In this document: positions 43,098-52,824 of the stretch, one piece after another
How positions within the stretch are numbered: the stretch's first letter is position 1
Layout: each line of letters opens with the position of its first letter
Program-made: the position numbers and the translations under genes
DNA from: Candidatus Gastranaerophilales bacterium
Lineage (GTDB): Bacteria; Cyanobacteriota; Vampirovibrionia; Gastranaerophilales; Gastranaerophilaceae
Direction of reading: 5' to 3'
DNA length: 64,000 bases
NCBI GenBank assembly: GCA_944324455.1
Contig: CALUWJ010000001.1
Location: 62,001 to 126,000, forward strand
The notes under the pieces: model-generated
What the model saw: only the letters and a program-made list of their open reading frames with translations
What the model was told of the DNA's origin: nothing
Database searches by the model: none

Positions 43098-43460
43098 TTA
43101 TTGTAAAGCCGATTTTTGTTCTTGATAGAATTTAATTTGACGCTCTAAATTTCTTACTTTTAAAACTCTTTGCGTTTCAGTTATATTTTTATCATTTTTA
43201 ACTGAAGCTAATTCCTTGTTCAAAGAATTAATTTTACTATCAAGTTCTTTGATTTTTGCTGCTTTTTTATTTGCGGCAGCTTGAGTATTTGCTTGTGTTT
43301 TAGCATCAATGTCTTTTTTAACAGCTTGTTTTACATCTGATTTTGTAGCTTGAATATCTTGTTTAACAGCATTTTTTAATGATTGACCAAAATTTGTTGC
43401 AGCAAAAGACGAACCACACAACAGCAAGGTCATCAACGATACAGACAATAATTTCTTCAT
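43098..43460 (-). CDS. Secreted coiled-coil protein
   Basis: 120 residues: a signal peptide (MKKLLSVSLMTLLLCGSSFA, cleavage after FAA or SFA), then an Ala/Lys/Gln-rich helix (SLKNAVKQDIQATKSDVKQA) and a second heptad-rich segment (IKELDSKINSLNKELASVKN) to the end. Entirely coiled coil in the periplasm, similar in style to the secreted protein at 21682-22101 but without Cys. AGGAG precedes ATG 43460. Monocistronic. No function known. Confidence 0.65.
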   Translation of the reverse strand: MKKLLSVSLMTLLLCGSSFAATNFGQSLKNAVKQDIQATKSDVKQAVKKDIDAKTQANTQAAANKKAAKIKELDSKINSLNKELASVKNDKNITETQRVLKVRNLERQIKFYQEQKSALQ

Positions 43461-43533
43461 AGCTTATTCTCCTATATTATCCTCATTTTTATTTTATATT
43501 TTTTTCACACCTTTTTCAAGCCCGATTAAACAG

Positions 43534-43556
43534 AAAGTCGGATTAAATCCGACTTT
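43534..43556 (-). terminator. Hairpin terminator after clpB
   Basis: Arms AAAGTCGGATT and AATCCGACTTT with a 1-base centre, 5 bases after the clpB stop on the minus strand. The T-run on that strand is short. Confidence 0.65.
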
Positions 43557-43560
43557 TTAT

Positions 43561-46134
43561 TTACGCTTTTATGAACTTGAATTCGTCATCTGTATAATCG
43601 ATTTTTATTTTATCTCCATCAGAAAATTCACCTTTTAATAATGCTTTTGATAAAGGATTTTCAATTAATTGTCTTATTGTTCTTTTTAATGGTCGAGCAC
43701 CATACATCGGATTATATCCAACAATAGCTAAATGCTCTTTTGCTTCTTTAGTTATCTCAATTTCAATTTTTCTTTCTTCTAATAATTTTTTCAAATATTG
43801 AATTTGAATATCAACAATTTTTGATAAATCTTCTAATTTCAAAGCTTCAAAGAATATTGTTTCATCAATTCTATTTAAAAATTCAGGTTTAAAATATTCT
43901 CTTAATTTTTGAGTTATTTCTTCTTTTATTTGTTCGCTATTACCGATATTACCTTTAAGGGCATTATCCAAAATAATATTTGAACCAATATTAGATGTTA
44001 GAATTATTATTGTATTTTTAAAATCAACGGTTCTTCCTCTTGAATCAGTTAATCTACCGTCATCAAAAATTTGAAGCATAATATTAAATACATCAGGGTG
44101 AGCCTTTTCGATTTCATCAAAAAGAATAACTGAATATGGTTTTTTTCTAACAGCTTCCGTTAATTGTCCGCCCTCATCATAACCAATATATCCCGGAGGC
44201 GCACCGATTAATCTTGCTACTGAATGTTTTTCCATATATTCAGACATATCTATTCTAATCAAACTGTTTTCATCTAAAAACATAAATTTAGCTAATGCTT
44301 TAGCTAATTCTGTTTTACCAACACCGGTTGGACCTAAAAACAAAAATGTTCCTATTGGTCTTTTAGGGTCAGCTAAACCGCTTCTGGCACGTCTTATAGC
44401 GTCAGATATAACATCAACCGCTTCATCTTGACCAATAACTTGCTTATGGATTGTGTTTTCCATATCTAAAAGCTTTTGACTTTCTTCTTCAACAAGCTTT
44501 GAAACAGGAACACCCGTCCATTTTGAAATAATTTCAGCAATATCTTCTTCATCTATTTCTTCTTTCAAAAGAGTATTTTTGTGTTCTTGAATTTTACAGT
44601 TTTTTAATTGTGCTTCTAATTCAGGCAATTTACCATATTGAAGCTTTGCTGCAAGTTCAAGATTATATTCTCTTTGAGCTTTCTCAATTTCGTGTTTAGT
44701 TTGTTCAATTTCTGTTTTAATGCCTGTTTCGCCTTTAATAGATGATTTTTCTTTTTCCCATTGAGTTTTTAATACTTTAGCTTTTTCATTTGTTTCATCA
44801 AGCATTTTTTGAACTTTTTGGATTTTTTCTTCATCATTATCATCTTTTAAAGATTGTAATTCAATTTGCAATTGAAGCTTTTGTCTTTCCAATTTATCCA
44901 GTTCTTCAGGCATTGAATCTATTTCAATTCTAACAGCACTAGATGCTTCATCAACCAAATCTATCGCTTTATCAGGAAGAAATCTATCTGTTATATATCT
45001 TGCTGATAATTTAGCTGCAGCAACAAGCGCGGAATCTTTAATTCTTATACCGTGGTGAACTTCATATTTATCTTTCAAACCTCTTAAAATTGAAATAGTA
45101 TCATCAACAGATGGTTCGTCAACTAAAATAGGTTGAAAACGACGCTCTAGCGCAGGGTCTTTTTCAATATATTTTCTATATTCATTAATTGTTGTTGCAC
45201 CCACTGTCCTGATTGTTCCACGAGCAAGCATTGGTTTTAAAAGGTTTCCGGCATCAGATGTACCCTCTTGACCACCCGCACCAACAACTGTATGCAATTC
45301 ATCAATAAACATAATGATTTGACCATCTGATTTTTCAACTTCTTTTAAAACTTTTTTAAGCCTTTCTTCAAATTCTCCTCGATATTTAGCACCTGCAATC
45401 AATGCGCCCATATCAAGAGAAATTAGGGTTGTATTTTTCAAGCTTTCAGGAACATCACCTCTTATAATTCTTTGAGCTAAACCCTCAACAATAGCAGTTT
45501 TACCAACGCCTGCCTCCCCTATTAAACAAGGGTTATTTTTACTTCTTCTATTTAAAACTTGAATTATTCTTCTTATTTCTTCATCTCTACCGATAACAGG
45601 GTCAAGCTTTCCGTCTTGAGCAAGTTTTGTTAAATCAACAGAGAATTTTTCTAATATTTTAAAATCTTCATCAGCATTTTTTGTATCCACTTTTTTATCC
45701 CCCCTTATGGTTTTTATGGCGGTCAATATTTTCAAGTCATTCAGTTGATATTTTTCTATTATTCTTTTTAAATCCAATTCATCAGAATTAACAATAGCCA
45801 ATAAAAGATGTTCAGGTGAAACAAAACTATCTTTCATTTCCTTTGCTTTTTTATTTGCCAATTCAAACATCTTTAAAGAGTTTTGACTAAAAAATATTTT
45901 ATCTGTAATTTCGGCAGTCTTAGCTAAACCATTCATGATATTACTTACATCAGAAGTAAATAAATTAGTATTTAGTTTTAGCTCTTGAAACAAATTCACA
46001 ACACTATCAATATTGGATTGCGTCATTCCAAACAAAATATGCACAGGTTCAATCAAAGTATTATGATTTTCCATAGCTATATTTTGAGCATTATAAATTA
46101 ATTCCTTAGATGAATCAGTAAAATTATCAAACAT
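43561..46134 (-). CDS. clpB: Chaperone ClpB (AAA+ disaggregase)
   Basis: 857 residues, typical length. The N-terminal Clp repeat domain precedes nucleotide-binding domain 1 (PVIGRDEEIRRIIQVLNRRS, GEAGVGKT, FIDELHTVVGAG). The middle coiled-coil domain runs at about 400-530. Nucleotide-binding domain 2 has GPTGVGKTELAKALA, VILFDEIEKAHPDVF and LNRIDE. It rescues aggregated proteins with DnaK. No CIRCE-type repeat is seen upstream; AGAGG precedes ATG 46134. Monocistronic. Confidence 0.96.
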   Translation of the reverse strand: MFDNFTDSSKELIYNAQNIAMENHNTLIEPVHILFGMTQSNIDSVVNLFQELKLNTNLFTSDVSNIMNGLAKTAEITDKIFFSQNSLKMFELANKKAKEMKDSFVSPEHLLLAIVNSDELDLKRIIEKYQLNDLKILTAIKTIRGDKKVDTKNADEDFKILEKFSVDLTKLAQDGKLDPVIGRDEEIRRIIQVLNRRSKNNPCLIGEAGVGKTAIVEGLAQRIIRGDVPESLKNTTLISLDMGALIAGAKYRGEFEERLKKVLKEVEKSDGQIIMFIDELHTVVGAGGQEGTSDAGNLLKPMLARGTIRTVGATTINEYRKYIEKDPALERRFQPILVDEPSVDDTISILRGLKDKYEVHHGIRIKDSALVAAAKLSARYITDRFLPDKAIDLVDEASSAVRIEIDSMPEELDKLERQKLQLQIELQSLKDDNDEEKIQKVQKMLDETNEKAKVLKTQWEKEKSSIKGETGIKTEIEQTKHEIEKAQREYNLELAAKLQYGKLPELEAQLKNCKIQEHKNTLLKEEIDEEDIAEIISKWTGVPVSKLVEEESQKLLDMENTIHKQVIGQDEAVDVISDAIRRARSGLADPKRPIGTFLFLGPTGVGKTELAKALAKFMFLDENSLIRIDMSEYMEKHSVARLIGAPPGYIGYDEGGQLTEAVRKKPYSVILFDEIEKAHPDVFNIMLQIFDDGRLTDSRGRTVDFKNTIIILTSNIGSNIILDNALKGNIGNSEQIKEEITQKLREYFKPEFLNRIDETIFFEALKLEDLSKIVDIQIQYLKKLLEERKIEIEITKEAKEHLAIVGYNPMYGARPLKRTIRQLIENPLSKALLKGEFSDGDKIKIDYTDDEFKFIKA

Positions 46135-46211
46135 AATAAAACCTCTGAAAATATTTCTTATATTTTCATTTTATAAGGATTTTTTGAAAATCTTTCAAAA
46201 TTAATCTTATT

Positions 46212-48767
46212 TTAATGTTTTACAATATTTAATAAATCCAAATACTCATGAACAGGACCCTTGTTATCAGGCAATATCCAGCTAAAATCTTCTTTTATTG
46301 AATCATTGACCATTGATTGATATTTTTCTTTATCTTCAAAATATATTTTCAGTGCTTCTTTCATTGCCATATAAAATTCTTCTGCGTTCATTTTATCGCA
46401 TTTATCCGTTAGAATACCATTAAATTTGCCGTCCCTGTTGACAGTATCTGCTATGCCGCCGACATTTGAAGCTATAACAGGTGTTCCAAGCGCCAAAGAT
46501 TCACTTTGCACCAGTCCACAAGGTTCAAAAATACTTGGAATCATAAAGAAATCACTTGCAGCCATTATAGCAGGCAATGGCGCATAACCATGAGCAAAAA
46601 CTACTCTATCATTATCTTCTTTTGATAATCTATTATCTTTTAAATCTTCGATTATTTTTCTTTGGGTGCCGCCTTCGCCATCTTGTCCTGCAATGTAGAA
46701 AATCGGCTTTTCATACCCTTCAAAATCATAATCCCAATTTTCAAATAAAAGCTCTATTGCATCACATAAAACATCAATACCTTTTTGGGATACCAGTCTT
46801 CCGCCTGATGATAAAATAGGCACATTTTTAAAATCTTCTTTTTTTATTAAAGGCAATTCGCTTCCTTGTTCTCCCTCATAAAATTCCAAAGATGAAAGAT
46901 TTTTCACTTTTTCTATTTCTTCATCTGTGCAGTGTTCTGATTTTGTAAAAGGAAGGATGTATTTATTATAAAAATCTATTTTATTTTTATTTCTTGCTTC
47001 CATTAATTTTTTTTGCGGTGTTTTTTTATTATATGTCTTAAAAACAACATTCGTCTGTTTTTTTATTTGGGGCGCTTTAGCTTCAATAGAAATATTTTTA
47101 AAATCGTTTCCATTTATAATTCCAACTAATTTACCTGCTTTTTCCTTTTGAACCAATGCCCATTGCAGCATATAAGATAAATCTCTGTGTTTAGGTGAAA
47201 TTAATTCTTGGGCGTAGTTTTTTGAAACAGGACAGAAATAATCACTCAAAATTATTCCCATATTCAAAAAATTAACATAATTATCATAAGAGTTTTCATA
47301 ATTCAACAAAAGCGCGTTATCAAGAACTTTTAATCCTTCATCATTTTCATCTATTCTTTCTGTATGAACTTTTGCATTTGAAACTATGTCATAAGCATAT
47401 TTATCAAATAATGTATTTAAAAGATTAGATGCAGTTGCTCTTTTTTGATAAAAATTATTGTTATTTTGAGATGAACCTTGATACATCACATTATGTCCAA
47501 TAGCAATAATATTCATATCCCTTAATTTTTGTGCAGCATCATCACTCAATTGACCATAAGCATTTTCAAAACTTGATTTATAGCGCATTAAAGCTGCAGT
47601 AGGGCTTGCCTGCCAATCATTTAATATCATTGCATCAGGTGCTTTTATTTTATTTAGCGCTTCATTTGAATATATTTTCAAATCCTTTGAAGCCTTAAAA
47701 CCATCCATTTTTATTTTTGCTAATTCATAAACAGCTTTTGACATTATTGCAAACTTTTCGTTTTCTTCTGTTTTTGAATTTGTTTCATAAATTGTGCCGT
47801 CAAAATAGTTATCACATTTTATGAAAACTAATTTTCTTTCATTATTGTTTTCATCAACATCAGTATTTAAATATAGTTCAACATTAACAGGTTTAATATT
47901 TCCGTTTTTGTATGAATCCATTTTAAATGAGAGCATTTTTTCAAGCTCTATTTTTTTACCTTTGTAATTATAAATATATTTCCCATCTTCTTCGCTAAAA
48001 GTTGAAATTCCGTTATTTAAATACATAGGAACAAATGTCGGCATATCTATTCCTAATTTTGTTGAATTGTTTCTAATTTCAGGAGGAACAGACCCTAAAC
48101 CGCCCTCTTTAATAGGAGCAAATTCAGATGTCACAGACCAAACAACGGGGTTTTCTTTTGATATTTCAATCGGTTTATCAGTTGATGTCAGTTTATTAAA
48201 TGCAATTTCTTGCGTATTTAAAATTGCTTTTTGATACTTCTTGGAGTTTCTGTTTAGTGCATTATTTTCATCTAAAAGTCTTACTCCATAAAAATCTTTA
48301 GTATATTTTTCATTTGTTGAATTAATTGTATTTGATTTAAGATTATCTATTTCTTCACGAGCGCCATAAGAAGCTTTTTGTAAAGGTGTTTCACCATTTA
48401 TTATGCTATCAATAATATTTTCTTTATCTTCTTTTGATAATCTTTTAGCTTCATACCCGCTAATTCCTGCTAATGCTAATAAAGCAAGCCAAGATTTATC
48501 ATCTTCTTTTTTAGATATAACTCCTTTTACTTTTTCTTTTATTTTTTCAAAATCAATTTTTTGATTATTTAATGAAAGACGACCTAAATAAAACCCGCAG
48601 GTTAGGGCAAGCATACCCATTAAAACGAAAGGAGTCTTTTTTATTTTTGGGCGGTTGTTTTCATTTTTATTATTTTTATAATTTTGCTTTCTAGAATTAA
48701 AAGAAGCTTTTTTGTAGGATTTTTGAAAAGAAATTTGATTAGTATAAATAGGTAGAGAAACTTTCAT
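46212..48767 (-). CDS. Membrane-anchored glycogen/starch synthase-like glycosyltransferase (GT5)
   Basis: 851 residues, far longer than normal GlgA (about 480). The first 200 residues are extra: a basic start with MKVSLPIYTNQISFQKSY, membrane helices at about 45-65 (PFVLMGMLALTCGFYLGRL) and 94-106, then a helical linker. The GT5 core begins near 207 (VVWSVTSEFAPIKEGGLGSV; the usual GGLGDV has Ser for Asp), with GHNVMYQGSS. The GT-B C-terminal half has GGRLVSQKGIDVLCDAIELL, FAHGYAPLPAIMAASDFFMI and PSIFEPCGLVQSESLALGTP. It should transfer glucose from ADP/UDP-glucose onto alpha-glucan. AAGGTGG precedes ATG 48767. Confidence 0.8.
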   Translation of the reverse strand: MKVSLPIYTNQISFQKSYKKASFNSRKQNYKNNKNENNRPKIKKTPFVLMGMLALTCGFYLGRLSLNNQKIDFEKIKEKVKGVISKKEDDKSWLALLALAGISGYEAKRLSKEDKENIIDSIINGETPLQKASYGAREEIDNLKSNTINSTNEKYTKDFYGVRLLDENNALNRNSKKYQKAILNTQEIAFNKLTSTDKPIEISKENPVVWSVTSEFAPIKEGGLGSVPPEIRNNSTKLGIDMPTFVPMYLNNGISTFSEEDGKYIYNYKGKKIELEKMLSFKMDSYKNGNIKPVNVELYLNTDVDENNNERKLVFIKCDNYFDGTIYETNSKTEENEKFAIMSKAVYELAKIKMDGFKASKDLKIYSNEALNKIKAPDAMILNDWQASPTAALMRYKSSFENAYGQLSDDAAQKLRDMNIIAIGHNVMYQGSSQNNNNFYQKRATASNLLNTLFDKYAYDIVSNAKVHTERIDENDEGLKVLDNALLLNYENSYDNYVNFLNMGIILSDYFCPVSKNYAQELISPKHRDLSYMLQWALVQKEKAGKLVGIINGNDFKNISIEAKAPQIKKQTNVVFKTYNKKTPQKKLMEARNKNKIDFYNKYILPFTKSEHCTDEEIEKVKNLSSLEFYEGEQGSELPLIKKEDFKNVPILSSGGRLVSQKGIDVLCDAIELLFENWDYDFEGYEKPIFYIAGQDGEGGTQRKIIEDLKDNRLSKEDNDRVVFAHGYAPLPAIMAASDFFMIPSIFEPCGLVQSESLALGTPVIASNVGGIADTVNRDGKFNGILTDKCDKMNAEEFYMAMKEALKIYFEDKEKYQSMVNDSIKEDFSWILPDNKGPVHEYLDLLNIVKH

Positions 48768-48977
48768 AAAAAACCACCTTGCAACACATTAATATATAAC
48801 ACAATCTTAGTAAAACCAGTTTAATATGAAAAAAAATCCATGGCAATCAATAATCAACTTTTAACACTAAAGGCTATACTTTATATCTTATTTTCTTTCT
48901 TTTAGCTGGCATTCATACAAAACTTGAAAAAGAAATATTTGTTGTTTGTTAATTTCTTTATTAAGATTTCGTAACAT

Positions 48978-49003
48978 AAAGCCTTGCAATTTTTGCAAGG
49001 CTT
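48978..49003 (-). terminator. Hairpin downstream of the M16 peptidase gene
   Basis: Perfect arms AAAGCCTTGCAA and TTGCAAGGCTTT with a 2-base centre, 43 bases after the peptidase stop. The long stem is clear, but the following T-run is weak, so it may terminate or only protect the 3' end. The rest of 48768-49045 shows nothing else. Confidence 0.6.
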
Positions 49004-49045
49004 TATGATGGGTTAAATTAATATATTTAGATATATATTAATTTT

Positions 49046-51658
49046 TTATTTTTTTTGCTTTACAACAGTGTAAATATATGGCTTTGAAAAATATTTATTT
49101 GCTATTTCAATAACATCACTTTGAGATACTTCCATTATCATCTTTTTATATTCATCAAAACCATTTAAGCTTTTACCCAAAATATTATACCAGCTCAAAA
49201 GGTCAGCTTCTGCCATATTTGTTTCTAAAGACATCAACAATTGACCCAAAATTTTATTTTTTGCATCATTTAATTCTTGAGTTGTAGTCATTTCTGTTTT
49301 TAAAATTTCAATTTGTTCTAAAATACCTTGTTTTGCTTTATCTATACTTTTTTCATTTGTCCCGATATAAGCAATAAAGGCGCCGTCTTTCATATTTGTA
49401 TTAATTGTTGAGCCAACAGTATAAGCTAAGCCTTGTTCTTCTCTTAATTTTCTAAATAATCTGCTTGACATTCCTTCGCCTAAAATTGCATTTATTACAT
49501 TTAGAGTTGCAATATCTTTTCTGTTTTGAACAGAACAAATTTTATATCCTAATGCCATCCAATTTGCTTGAACTTCATCTTTATATAGGGTTGTTTGAAT
49601 ATTATTTGAGGGTCTATAAGGTGTATATTTATAATCAGCATAAGAGAATTTTTTAGCATTTTTAGGTTTTTTAATAATTGAATTTAATTTATCAACTAAA
49701 TAATTTTCATCAATATCACCAACAACAGCTATAGTCATATTTTCAGGGTTAAATATATTTGAATAATATTCAACAATATCATTCCTTGTAACCTTATTAA
49801 TGTTATTTAAAATGAATGTTGAATTTTGACCATAGATTGTATTCAAGAAAGCCAATTTTTTAAATTCATCAAAAACATAGCTTGATGGGCTGTCTGAAAT
49901 TCCTTTTGTTTCTTGAATTGTTCTTTGTTTAACTTTTTCTATTTCACTTTCAATAAATAAAGGCTTATTCATAACCTCATCAAGTGCAATTAGGGCTTTA
50001 TCAAGATTATCTTTTGTTGTTTGTAAAACAATTGAATAAACATCATTTGTTAAATTCAAACCTAATTTTATCCCATTTTCATCTAAGAATTGAGCTAATT
50101 GAGCATTTGTATAATTTTGTGTTCCCGCTTTAGCACATAATGCGCTTAACATTGCGCTCAGCGGCTTTTTTTCAACCGCTTTTGAACCTTTAATTGAAAT
50201 ATCGATAGCAATTATAGAATTTGTTTTTTTGTTTTTGGTTATTAATGTTGCACCGTTTGGCATAAGAACTTTTTTGGCGGCGTCTTTTTGTTCAATTAAT
50301 TTTACTTCGTTATTATTTTGTTGCTTTTTAATATCTGCAACTTTTTTAAAGTTGCTTGGATGAACCGTTGAAATTACATATTTATCAAGCAAAATATACT
50401 TTTTTGCCATATTTATAATATCTTGTTTTGTAACTTTATCAATGTTTTTTAAATAATTTTCATAAAAATTTTCATCCTCCAAGAAAGTGAAATCATAACC
50501 TAGGTCATCACTAATATTTGAAATTGATTCACGTGAATAATATGTATCAGTTTTAATCATGTTTTTAGCTTTTGAAATTAGATTTTCATCAAAATCACCA
50601 TTTAAAATTTTCTTTAGCTCAGAAATAATTTCTTTTTCAACAAGCTCTTTTTTATCAGGCTCCATTGTTGAATAAATATAGAATATTCCGCTATCTTTTT
50701 GAGAATAATTTCCTGCTGAAATCGATAAAACAAGCTGTTTATTTTCTTTTAATTCACTATTTAAAATTGAACTTTTTCCGCTTGCTAGAATTGTTGATAA
50801 AACGTCAAGCGCGTACATATCAATGCTATCAGAGAATTTTGGAGCTAAAAAACCAATCAACATGTGGGTTTTATTAATATCCATGGCTTCATCCATACGC
50901 TCAATTTTATCAAGCGGTTTAACTTTCGGATATTTTATTTTCGTTTGTTTCATTTTTTGTCTTTGATTAAAAGCAGCTTCAACTTTTTTCAAGGCATCTT
51001 CTTTATCAACGTCACCGACAATTACAGTTGTGTAAGCATCAGGAGTGTAGAATTTATTAAAATAATCTAAGATTTCTTCTCTTGTAACTGTTTCAATAAC
51101 TTCTTTTTTACCTATCACCGTTCTTTTATAAGGGTGATTTGATTTTGAATATAGCGCAGTATATAAATTATCAAACATGCGATTTTGCGGACTGTCTTTT
51201 GTTTTTGAAATTTCTTCAATTACAACAGGACGCTCGCGCTCTAATTCTTTTCTTGGTATTAAAGGATTTTGAAGCATATCAGCATGCAAATTCAAAGCTA
51301 AATCAAAATCTTTTGATGGAATTTGAATATAATAATGAGTATAATCTTTGCTTGTTGCAGCATTTACTGTGGCACCTTTAGAATCTAAAATTTTATCCAT
51401 AGCGCCTGTCGGATATTTTTTTGTTCCTTTAAAGAATAAATGCTCTAAAAAGTGGCTTATACCGTTGTTTTTATCATTTTCATTAATTGAACCTGTATTT
51501 ATCCAAGTATCAATTTTTACAATAGGATTATCTTTTACTTCTTTTATTACAACCTTTTGCCCTGATGGAAGTTTTGTGACGCTCAAACCTTCTTCAAGAC
51601 CATAAGCTATATTAAAACCAAGAAACAATGCTACTATAACTATCGATAATTTTTTCAT
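49046..51658 (-). CDS. Exported M16-family zinc peptidase, two-domain
   Basis: 870 residues with a signal peptide (MKKLSIVIVALFLGFNIAYG). The first M16 unit has the inverted zinc motif SHFLEHLFFKG (His69, Glu72, His73), with EEISKTKDSPQN supplying the third ligand region and RTVIGKKEVIE following. A second, inactive-type unit (about 440-870) lacks HxxEH but keeps the fold (LREEQGLAYTVGSTI). Periplasmic M16 enzymes clear peptides or process precursors. The gene overlaps the radical SAM gene by one base (TAATG), so the two are translated together. Confidence 0.9.
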   Translation of the reverse strand: MKKLSIVIVALFLGFNIAYGLEEGLSVTKLPSGQKVVIKEVKDNPIVKIDTWINTGSINENDKNNGISHFLEHLFFKGTKKYPTGAMDKILDSKGATVNAATSKDYTHYYIQIPSKDFDLALNLHADMLQNPLIPRKELERERPVVIEEISKTKDSPQNRMFDNLYTALYSKSNHPYKRTVIGKKEVIETVTREEILDYFNKFYTPDAYTTVIVGDVDKEDALKKVEAAFNQRQKMKQTKIKYPKVKPLDKIERMDEAMDINKTHMLIGFLAPKFSDSIDMYALDVLSTILASGKSSILNSELKENKQLVLSISAGNYSQKDSGIFYIYSTMEPDKKELVEKEIISELKKILNGDFDENLISKAKNMIKTDTYYSRESISNISDDLGYDFTFLEDENFYENYLKNIDKVTKQDIINMAKKYILLDKYVISTVHPSNFKKVADIKKQQNNNEVKLIEQKDAAKKVLMPNGATLITKNKKTNSIIAIDISIKGSKAVEKKPLSAMLSALCAKAGTQNYTNAQLAQFLDENGIKLGLNLTNDVYSIVLQTTKDNLDKALIALDEVMNKPLFIESEIEKVKQRTIQETKGISDSPSSYVFDEFKKLAFLNTIYGQNSTFILNNINKVTRNDIVEYYSNIFNPENMTIAVVGDIDENYLVDKLNSIIKKPKNAKKFSYADYKYTPYRPSNNIQTTLYKDEVQANWMALGYKICSVQNRKDIATLNVINAILGEGMSSRLFRKLREEQGLAYTVGSTINTNMKDGAFIAYIGTNEKSIDKAKQGILEQIEILKTEMTTTQELNDAKNKILGQLLMSLETNMAEADLLSWYNILGKSLNGFDEYKKMIMEVSQSDVIEIANKYFSKPYIYTVVKQKK

Positions 51659-52788
51659 TATTTTTCCTCAATATTTCTGACTTTTGCTTCACAACACATC
51701 TGACAAGATGAAAATATTTTTGAATATTTTAGATTTTTTCTAAAACATTTGTATTTTGGATTATTTATAATATCAATTATTTTTTGTTCTTTTACATTAC
51801 CCATTTTATATGATAAACAAGGATAAATATCCCCTGATGGATTTATTATTGTATTTGAAAAAGGATATAAACAAGGATAATAAATTTCTCTAATATCTTT
51901 TTTATTATATTCCTTAAAAAATTTTTCAATTAATTTTAACTCTATTTTAGGGTCTTTATGGTCAAACTTTGGCGCAAAACGAATCTTTGTTTTGGAATAT
52001 TTTTTCATTTTATTTAATTCAAGATAAATTCTTTTAAATTCATCTAAATCAAAATATAATTCAATCGGATAATCAGGCCTATAAAAAACTTCATCAAAAT
52101 TATCAAATAAAGTTGAATTTTGTTTTAAATTATTGTTTCTTAAAAAAGATATGGATAAAAACTCAAACCCTTGATTTGTGCAATATTCATATAATTTTAA
52201 AATATCTTCAAGGTTATCTTTTAAAACAATGGTTTTAATATCAATCATTAAATTTGAGTTTGAAAAAATAATTTGTTTTTTTAATTCATCTAAATTTTCT
52301 GTTATTTTTTTAAAAATACCTATTTTGCTTCTGTTTTTATCGTGGTTTTCATTCCAACCATCCAATGAAACACTCAATAAAAGCATTTTTGATTTAATAA
52401 AACTACTTATTATTTTTTCATCAATCAAAACCCCGTTTGTTACAACATTAACTTTTCTTAAGACCTTTCTTGAGGCATATTCTAAAATTTCACAAAAATC
52501 TTCTCTAATTAAGGGTTCACCCCCAACTAAAGTAATAAAAGAATAAAATGGAATTTGATTAATAACACTAAACCATTCATCTGTTGTTAATTCTTCTTTT
52601 TTTCTGTTTTCACCAACATAACAATAAGGGCAGTTTAAATTGCACAAATGTGTTAGTTCAAAAAAATACCTAAGAGGCAATAGCGCTCTGCCTGTTTTTT
52701 CAAAAAATCTTGAATAGCTGATTTTTGAATATAAATCTCTTGAAATATCAAAAAGATTAGAGGTATTAAAAATTTCAGAAAATTTCAT
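51658..52788 (-). CDS. Radical SAM/SPASM-domain protein coupled to an M16 peptidase
   Basis: 376 residues. The radical SAM core has the CxxxCxxC cluster motif LCNLNCPYCYVGEN (Cys49, Cys53, Cys56) and the GGEP element LVGGEPLIREDFCEIL. The C-terminal SPASM-type region is YPCLYPFSNTIINPSGDIYP, CLSYKMGN, then SSCQMCCEAKV, giving several Cys for extra iron-sulfur clusters. Such enzymes modify peptides (PqqE-like, sactipeptide or quinohaemoprotein maturases). Own promoter: TTGCCA-18-TATAAT ends six bases before ATG 52788, predicting a leaderless mRNA starting after recN. No precursor peptide found nearby. Confidence 0.85.
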   Translation of the reverse strand: MKFSEIFNTSNLFDISRDLYSKISYSRFFEKTGRALLPLRYFFELTHLCNLNCPYCYVGENRKKEELTTDEWFSVINQIPFYSFITLVGGEPLIREDFCEILEYASRKVLRKVNVVTNGVLIDEKIISSFIKSKMLLLSVSLDGWNENHDKNRSKIGIFKKITENLDELKKQIIFSNSNLMIDIKTIVLKDNLEDILKLYEYCTNQGFEFLSISFLRNNNLKQNSTLFDNFDEVFYRPDYPIELYFDLDEFKRIYLELNKMKKYSKTKIRFAPKFDHKDPKIELKLIEKFFKEYNKKDIREIYYPCLYPFSNTIINPSGDIYPCLSYKMGNVKEQKIIDIINNPKYKCFRKNLKYSKIFSSCQMCCEAKVRNIEEK

Positions 52789-52794
52789 ATTTTG

Positions 52795-52824
52795 ATTATA
52801 ACTATTTTATTAAGGTTTTGGCAA
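52795..52824 (-). promoter_or_regulatory. Promoter of the radical SAM-M16 pair; predicts a leaderless mRNA
   Basis: On the minus strand TTGCCA (52819-52824), an 18-base spacer, TATAAT (52795-52800), then six bases to ATG 52788. It lies over the 3' end of recN. Confidence 0.65.

Noticed and set aside
52789-52801. RiPP precursor peptide gene next to the radical SAM gene
   Set aside because: There is no room upstream, and the gap after the peptidase (48768-49045) holds only a frame of about 12 codons.
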